DNA from: Colocasia esculenta
Lineage: Eukaryota; Streptophyta; Magnoliopsida; Alismatales; Araceae
DNA length: 64,000 nucleotides
Reading direction: 5' to 3'
Assembly: GCA_014218235.1 (NCBI GenBank)
Contig: CM024756.1
Span: 77,684,152 to 77,748,151, forward strand
The notes below the pieces were generated by a model. The model saw only the letters and a program-made list of their open reading frames with translations, searched no databases and was not told the DNA's origin. Below are positions 58,033 through 64,000 of this stretch, piece by piece (position 1 is the stretch's first letter; the number at the start of each line of letters is the position of its first letter). A program made the translations under genes and the position numbers.

Positions 58033-59130
58033 ATGGCAACCTAAGGTTATGCATAGTGGCAGTCTGTCAACAAGCTTCCACTGTTCGATGGAAAAGAAAT
58101 GTAAGCTACGGTGATAATAGAAGATGGAGATTTGATAGTCCTAAACTCTAAGGAAAATTAGACTGAAGGTAACAAGAAACTCTTATCTTAAAATAGCAAG
58201 GCCAAGAGCATAATATGCTGCTCGTTAAGCAAGAAGGAGTTCAACAGAATTTCTGTATGCAAACGACAAAAGAAATGTAAGCAGAAACTTACCTATGAAC
58301 GAACTAATAAGGTCAAGGAAACAAGAATAGACATATTGGTAGCTCAGTATGAAAAGTTTCAAATGCATGCAGGAGAGTCTCTCCAGATGTACAATTGATT
58401 AAGGGACATCACAAATGGTTTGGCTGGACATGGGATGAGCTATAATACAAGAGACATGGTGAGCAAAATTCTAAGATCCTTACCGACTCTATGAACTCCC
58501 AAAGTCACAGCCATAGAGGAAGCAAATGATATCATGTCCATGCCTCTAGAGAAGCTCTTTGGGTCTCTAATGGCTCATGTGGTAAACATGGAGAGATTAG
58601 GAGAAAGCTCTACCAAGAAAAGAGTGAGCAACGCTCTGAAAATTGAAGAGAGCACTTCTGGAAGTGACTCAGAAGATGAAAAGAGTGAATAAGAAGCATT
58701 TCGTTCAAGACAACTCCAAAGAATTTTGTTCAAGAAAAAGTATCAGTTGGGAAGAAGAAACTTCAAGAAAAACAAGGAGTTTAAGAAGCTTGATCCAATA
58801 TATTATGAGTGCAAGAAGCCTAGACATCTGAAGGCTGACTGTCCGAAGTTAATGAAGATGGATAACAAGAAGAAAAACACTGTGAAAAAGTTCAAAAAAT
58901 ATAAGAAAAAGGCATTGGCCACTACTTGGAGCAATGAAGGAGACTCAAGTAGTGAATCAGACTCAAGCAAAGAAGAAGAAGAAAATTCAAACCTAGCATT
59001 TATGGCCAACCATGATGACAAGGTAAACTCTTACTCTTCTTTTAATCATGTAATGAATCTGATTCTAATAATCTGTAAGAAGCCTTCAATGAGTTATACA
59101 AAAAATACAAAGGTATATGCAAACACTTAA
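58033..59130 (+). pseudogene. gag: Gag of element M (UBN2 type), knuckle damaged
   Basis: The likely start is the ATG at 58033; a TAA comes three codons later. The UBN2 region is readable from about 58300 (KVKETRIDILVAQYEKF, RDMVSKILRSL, LEKLFGSLMAH) with further stops. The zinc knuckle in the open stretch 58726-59130 reads YYECKKPRHLKADC: the first Cys is replaced by Tyr and a usual Gly by Arg. A Lys-rich then Ser/Asp/Glu-rich segment follows, typical of the linker to the protease. Confidence 0.82.
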
Positions 59131-59700
59131 AAACAATGAAGAAAAATTTTGCATGCCTCAAATCACCAACTCATACTTAAAATCTGAAATGGAACAACTT
59201 GAAAATCAAATGCAAGGATGAAAATGTAGAATGATGAGATGTTATGTGAAGATGTAAAAAAGAAAAGTGATAGAATTCTAACCTTGGAAAACCAAGACAT
59301 GGAGAACAAGTCAAAAAGAAGAAATAGAAATCTTAACAAAAGATAACCAATACTTAATGACCACAATTAAAAAATTAACAAATGGAGGATCCTCATTAAT
59401 ACTAAAAGCTGCAAGAAGATCTGGTAAGAAAAAAATATGGAATTGGTTATAGACCCCCAAAAAAAGAAGAAATGATTATATATCTAGAAAATTATCCACT
59501 ACTAAAATTTGTAGCTGAGAAGGGATATACAAACAAAATAAAAAAAGGAACAATATAGTAAAGCAAGCAAAACATCAAATGACATTACCTGTTGTACCCA
59601 CTGTAAGAAACTTGGTCACACTAAAAACACTTGCACAAATAAAAATATAAAATGGATCCCAAAAAAAAAATCTACTAAAACTAACTAATCAGGACCAAGA
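59131..59700 (+). other. Gag-protease linker of element M
   Basis: AT-rich, formerly coding (Lys/Glu/Asn-rich in several frames). A decayed second knuckle-like CxxC run (CTHCKKLGHT) is encoded near 59592-59620. Confidence 0.55.
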
Positions 59701-59970
59701 GAATTTGGGTACCTAAATCTCGGTGATCTGTCTGCAAGAAAGCCTTAGAGCATCTAAATGGTATTTGGACAGCAGATGCTCTAGGCACATCACTTGGGAT
59801 AAGAGACTATTCTCATCAATTAAAGCTAAAGAAGGAACAGTAACATATAGAGATAATGGAAAGGGATTAGTCATTGGCTGTGGAATAGTTGGATGTAGAA
59901 AAAAGGCATTCATAGAAGAAGTACTTTGTGTAGAGGGCCTCAAACACAATCTAATTAGCATAAGTTAGTT
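59701..59970 (+). pseudogene. pro: Aspartic protease of element M
   Basis: Reads WYLDSRCSRHITWDK, with the catalytic Asp at 59768-59770. The Gly of the Asp-Ser-Gly triad is Arg, so it should be inactive. GLKHNLISIS near 59937-59968 is the conserved copia segment that follows the protease. Confidence 0.87.
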
Positions 59971-60083
59971 GTGCGAGATAGGCCATCAAGTCAAGTTCCA
60001 TGAATCAAAGTGTCTAATCATCAAGGAATAGTAGTATTTGAAACTCATAGAGAAAAGAAATTGTACTTCTTAAGTTTGGAAGA

Positions 60084-60770
60084 TTGATAGGCCAAAATGT
60101 ATGTTTAGAAGCAAATAAGGAGCAGAATGTAGAACTTTGGCAAAAAAGATTAGGTCATGCCAACATGGATGGAATTAGCAAGCTCATCAAGCATGACCTA
60201 GTCAAAGATTTACAAAAAATCAGTACAAAACTTAATGAAGTATGTGGACCTTGTGCTAAAGGAAAACATGTCAAAGCATCTTTCAAGTTGAAGACAATTG
60301 TCACCATATCCAAGCCTGTAGAACTGCTTCACATGGATTTCTTTGGACCTATAAGGACTATCAGTTTAGGTGGCAAGAACTTTGGATTTGTTGTTGTTGA
60401 TGATTTCTCAAGATTCACATGGGTCTCATTTCTGGAACACAAAGATGATACCTTTGAAGCTTTTGTCAGATTCAGTATATTAGTTCTGAAGGATAAATAA
60501 TTTAATATTGTTAGAATAAGATCATATCATGGAGGAGAATTTCAAAATGACAAATTTACTGAGTTCTGTGATGATTATGGAATTGAGCACAACTTTACAG
60601 GTCTAAGAACACCACAACAAAATGGAGTGGTAGAAAGGAAAATTAGAATCTTATTGGATATGACAAGAACAATGTTATCTGAGTATAACTTGCCAAGGTA
60701 TTTTTGGGTAGAGGTACAATTTGCTACATAATAATTAGAGACATGGTAACACCTATACTAAATAAGACAA
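60084..60770 (+). pseudogene. IN: Pre-integrase and integrase of element M
   Basis: Pre-integrase HHCC is complete (RLGHANMDG, KHDLV, CGPCAKGKH). The core has MDFFGP with the first Asp at 60336-60338 and VDDFSRFTW. A stop follows at 60498. The second catalytic Asp is replaced by Tyr in RSYHGGEF (60525-60527). The Glu in NGVVERK is kept (60633-60635). The C-terminal part ends in stops after 60730. Confidence 0.88.
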
Positions 60771-60899
60771 CATATGAGCTATACAAGTAGAAGAAACCCA
60801 AGATAAGTCAACATAAGATATTCGGTTGTTCTTGCTACATTCACTAGGGGATAGAGAATTTTCAATAAAAGAACCTTGCTGATTGAGTAAACCATACAT

Positions 60900-62704
60900 A
60901 TTATATTTGATGAATCTAACCCTTCCTTGAGAAAGGAAATAGTTAGTCATGATGAAGGTAAGGAAGATTTATCAAAGAGAATACAAGATGTCTCCCTTAA
61001 GGATGATGAGAATCCATCATTGGAAGAGATGCAACAAAAAGATCCATCTCATGAAGATCTTCCTAAGGAGTGGAGATATCAGAATGATCATTTGAAAAAG
61101 AACATTATAGGAGATCCAAGTGTAGGGGTAAGAATTAGAGGTAATAATATTCCTTGTGATTATTTAGCTTTCTTCTCTCAAATTGAGCCTAAGACAGTCA
61201 ACGAGGCTCTAACTAATGAATCTTTGATTCTGGCCATGCAAGATGAACTAAATCAGTTCAACAGAAAATGAGTTTGGTCACTTGTTCCTAGACCATTAGA
61301 TCATCTAGTGATTGACACCAAATGGGTGTTTAGAAATAAGTTGGATGAAATTGGTATTATTACTAGAAATAAAGCTAGATTGGTAGCTCAAGGCCATTCT
61401 TAAGAGGAAGGCATAGACTTTGATGAAACTGTTCACCAATAGCTAGGCTTGAGGCTATTCGGATTCTACTGGCATCTGCATCTGTATTAGACTTAAAACT
61501 AATTCAAGTGGATGTAAAATCATCATTTTTGAAAGTTTATATAAAAGAGGAAGCCTATGTAGAACAACCTCAAGGTTTTGATGACATAGACTGTCTCAAT
61601 CATGTTTTTTAACTGCATAGAGCATTATATGTCTGAAACAAACACCTAGACTTTGGTATGAAAGACTAAGTGCATTTCTTTTAAATAAGGAATTCACTAG
61701 AGGAAAAGTATATAGCACTCTATTCATTAAATCTTGTTTTCAAAACACATTAATTGTACAAATTTACGTTCATGACATCATTTTCATATCTACTAATGAA
61801 TCTTTTTACATATATTTTGAAAAGTTAATGCAGAGAGAATTTGAAATGAGCATGATGGGGGCACTTAACTACTTCCTTGGACTACAAATCAAACAAGGCA
61901 AAAAAGGTACTCATATCAGTCAAATCAAATATACTAAAGACATGTTGAAGAAATTTGGATTTGATAAGGCAAATCCCTTATCCACTCCAATGAGAACCTC
62001 AACAAGGTTAGATAGTGATCCACAGGGTAAGAAAGTGGACCAAAAGCTATATAGAGGTACCATTGGCTCACTACTTTATATAACTACTAGTAGACCAGAC
62101 ATTTTATTTAGTATATGCATGTGTGCAAGGTATCAATATGATCCCAAGGAATCACACCTGATTTTAGTTAAAAGAATATTTAGATATTTGTCTCGTACTG
62201 ATGATTTAGGCCTATGATATCCTAAAATGTGTAAAATTAATTTAATTGGTTACTTAGATGCTAACTATGCTAGATGCATGGTAGATAGAAAAAGCACCAA
62301 TGGATGCTATCAATTTCTTGCAGGTTGTTTAATTTCATGTTTTTCAAGGAAACATAACTCTATAGCCTTATCAACGGATGAAGCTAACATATGGCTGCTT
62401 GGAGCTATTGTACTCAACTTCTTTAGATCAAACAACAACTTGAAGATTATGGAATAAATATCAAGACCATTCCACTTCTCTGTGCCAACACTAGTGCTAT
62501 AAATCTCATCAAAAATCATGTACAACACTCGAGGATTAAACACATTGAGGTTACGTATCATTTATCAGAGACCATGTAGGTAATGGTAATATTAATATTT
62601 CATTCATAGATACCTCAAATCAATTGGCAGATATCTTTTCAAAGGCCTTACCTGAAGAGAGATTTACCTCTCTTAGAAGGGAATTAGGCATGTGGAATTT
62701 GTAA
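60900..62704 (+). pseudogene. RT-RH: Reverse transcriptase and RNase H of element M
   Basis: The linker and polymerase start at 60927-61271 (EPKTVNEAL, AMQDELNQF), then KWVFRNKLDE and RNKARLVAQGH to about 61400. The catalytic box reads YVHD at 61765-61776, its first Asp replaced by His. EFEMSMMGALNYFLGLQIKQ follows at 61840. RNase H at 62227-62457 (YLDANYARCMVDRKSTNG) lies between stops. Pol ends with FSKALPEERF and a stop at 62702-62704. Confidence 0.88.
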
Positions 62705-63656
62705 TAGTTATATCTGCACATAACTGAAATACATAAATCATTTTCAGAATAATAATTGTCTACCTCCTTTTATTCCGAACAATTTTACCTCTCTTATCTG
62801 TTTCATCATTTATCAATGTTCTTCCTTCAACAATCGATAGAATCACTGGATAAGTAATTTAGTAATTGATACACACTATTTTGTCATTTTGTGTAATCGA
62901 TACATAGACTACCGATTCCACTATCTTCTCGTTTATTTACTCTATAGCCACAACTCATTCTTTTATTGATTCTCTCTCTCTTTGCGCCATTTTGACTACA
63001 AGCTCCTCGAAACCCTCCTTTTTGGTATCACGAGTCCGCAAAATCCTTTTTCTCCCCTCTTGAATCTTCTTGCTCTTCCTCAATCAAATTTCTTGAGGAG
63101 TATTATTCTTCTATCTTTTTCAAGTTCAAATATTCTATCTTCTTTGATTCTCATGGCTGCATTTTGTAGTTCGAGCAACTTGTGGTCTTATAGCACAGAG
63201 TCTTCACTACAGAACAATTTCAGAGATTTCAGTTTGTCAAGACGATGATTTGTGGGAACAAAGTTGTGGATGTGTCAGATTTCTTCAAGCACAGGATGGC
63301 CAGGGTTGTGGAAAACCCTAGACCAAATGAATAGACTACTTTGTGCATAATTTCATAATTGTGATATCCTCACCTGGTGAAGGCTTTTTACACCTGCTTG
63401 CAATCAGAAGATCGTGCCGCTCTAGTATCTTTTGTCAAAGGTAAATGCACTAAGATCACCTTGACCTACTAGTAGATTTATTTGGTTTTTCTAAGGAAGG
63501 GCACAACCTTGCAAATTCTGTGATATACATGTCAAAGGGCTTGGTATTACTGGATCATAGTACAAGGTAAAGGAAGGTCAAATAGATATAAATCAATTCA
63601 CTACCTTCAATAGACTCCTACATTTTATTATCTGTTAGATTTTGGTACCCCATAAA
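62705..63656 (+). pseudogene. Env-like 3' region of element M
   Basis: After pol comes about 300 bp of AT-rich spacer containing ATCGAT words, then coding-like sequence from about 63153 (MAAFCSSSNLWSYSTES) continuing, after a shift near 63245, as GNKVVDVSDFFKHRMARVVENP. This resembles the extra gene at the 3' end of Maximus-type elements. It is cut by LTR N at 63657. Function is unknown. Confidence 0.5.
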
Positions 63657-64000
63657 TGTAACGACCCTCTTATATCGGTACGGTTCCAGCAATCCACGTC
63701 GATATAGAAAGCATCGACACAGTGGGACATTAACCAAACACTAGTACGATAGGCTGAAATATACACAAATATAAATATATCATGACAGTGGAAAGGAAAT
63801 AACTAAATGAGATATCTTATTCCATCATCCACATTTTATCCACAGTCTATATAGAGGAAAAGAAACTAGACATTTCATAACTAAAAAAATGAATTAAGTA
63901 CATTGTCCACATAAAACTACACAGAGTCATTTATTACATACTTATGAAAATGAAAATACAATGCTAATCCACAATGTCTCCTACTCCCGCTCCGAGTCGC
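63657..64000 (-). repeat. Element N: gypsy LTR, minus strand, runs off the window
   Basis: Starts TGTAACGACCC on the plus strand, the complement of the GGGTCGTTACA end of LTRs I and E. The next bases (ATCGGTACGG) resemble the complement of the I LTR end. Only the first 344 bp are visible. Confidence 0.65.

Larger units (their letters stand above)
55906..63656 (+). mobile_element. Element M: Ty1/copia SIRE-like retrotransposon, 3' end interrupted
   Basis: Plus-strand element: 5' LTR (about 55906-57970), primer-binding site (57973-57985), gag, protease, integrase, reverse transcriptase, RNase H and the start of an env-like tail. LTR N interrupts the tail at 63657, and the 3' LTR is outside the window. 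Its gag knuckle, protease, integrase and polymerase each lack a key residue, so it is an old, dead copy. The left LTR edge rests on similarity of TGATGAACAATTT and the following bases to other SIRE-type LTR starts. Confidence 0.85.

Overview
This is plant nuclear heterochromatin. The window is packed end to end with nested LTR retrotransposons of the Ty1/copia (SIRE/Maximus-like) and Ty3/gypsy (chromovirus and Tat-like) superfamilies. I found no host gene, rRNA, tRNA gene or CRISPR array. The evidence for a plant is the element types, the primer-binding sites complementary to plant initiator-Met tRNA (TGGTATCAGAGC), the long LTRs of 1.3-3.6 kb, and the heavy decay with CAG-to-TAG stops expected from CHG methylation. 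A large-genome flowering plant is likely, but I cannot name the species. Every pol gene seen is broken, so the elements are not autonomous. Elements are lettered here for reference. Left block (1-11748): the 5' end of minus-strand copia element A (1-2203); two gypsy LTR fragments, P (2204-4471) and Q (4472-5139); and D (5140-11748), a gypsy element with 3.6-kb LTRs and a 1.3-kb interior holding only a decayed gag (TR-GAG/LARD type), whose 3' LTR is cut at about 11748. Middle block (11749-38526) is a nest. Chromovirus G keeps only its 3' end and 3' LTR (33338-38526). F, a minus-strand element without coding capacity (26384-33332), sits in G's chromodomain. Tat-like element C (11749-14976 plus 24673-26383, minus) sits in F's 3' LTR. 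The complete chromovirus E (14977-24672, target duplication CCTGC) sits in C's leader. A solo LTR, I (34027-36680, target duplication CGTAC), sits in G's LTR. Right block (38527-64000): a copia LTR, K (38527-55241), holds a gypsy solo LTR, J (38784-54821, target duplication GCTTG), which holds the complete copia element B (40617-53444, target duplication GTAGT). These are followed by copia element M (55906 onward, plus strand), whose 3' part is interrupted at 63657 by gypsy LTR N. The target duplications and LTR pairs give the insertion order K, then J, then B on the right, and G, then F, then C, then E in the middle. The most unusual structure is a phased palindrome array in the LTRs. LTRs A, B, J and K each carry, about 70-120 bp upstream of their TATA box, a regular array of palindromes centred on TCGA (mostly TGTCGACA). 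They come in pairs 21-22 bp apart (two helical turns), and the pairs repeat every 73-75 bp (B, J, K) or 82-84 bp (A). The J array (a gypsy-type LTR) and the B array (copia) are near-identical in sequence but lie in opposite orientations relative to their LTRs. J's array occupies the same LTR position at which the related gypsy LTR D carries an unrelated GTCGCGAC-type array. B is inserted exactly at a palindrome of J's array, and J is inserted inside K's array. This looks like an exchangeable, helically phased regulatory cassette shared across superfamilies. The structure is directly visible; any function is inference.
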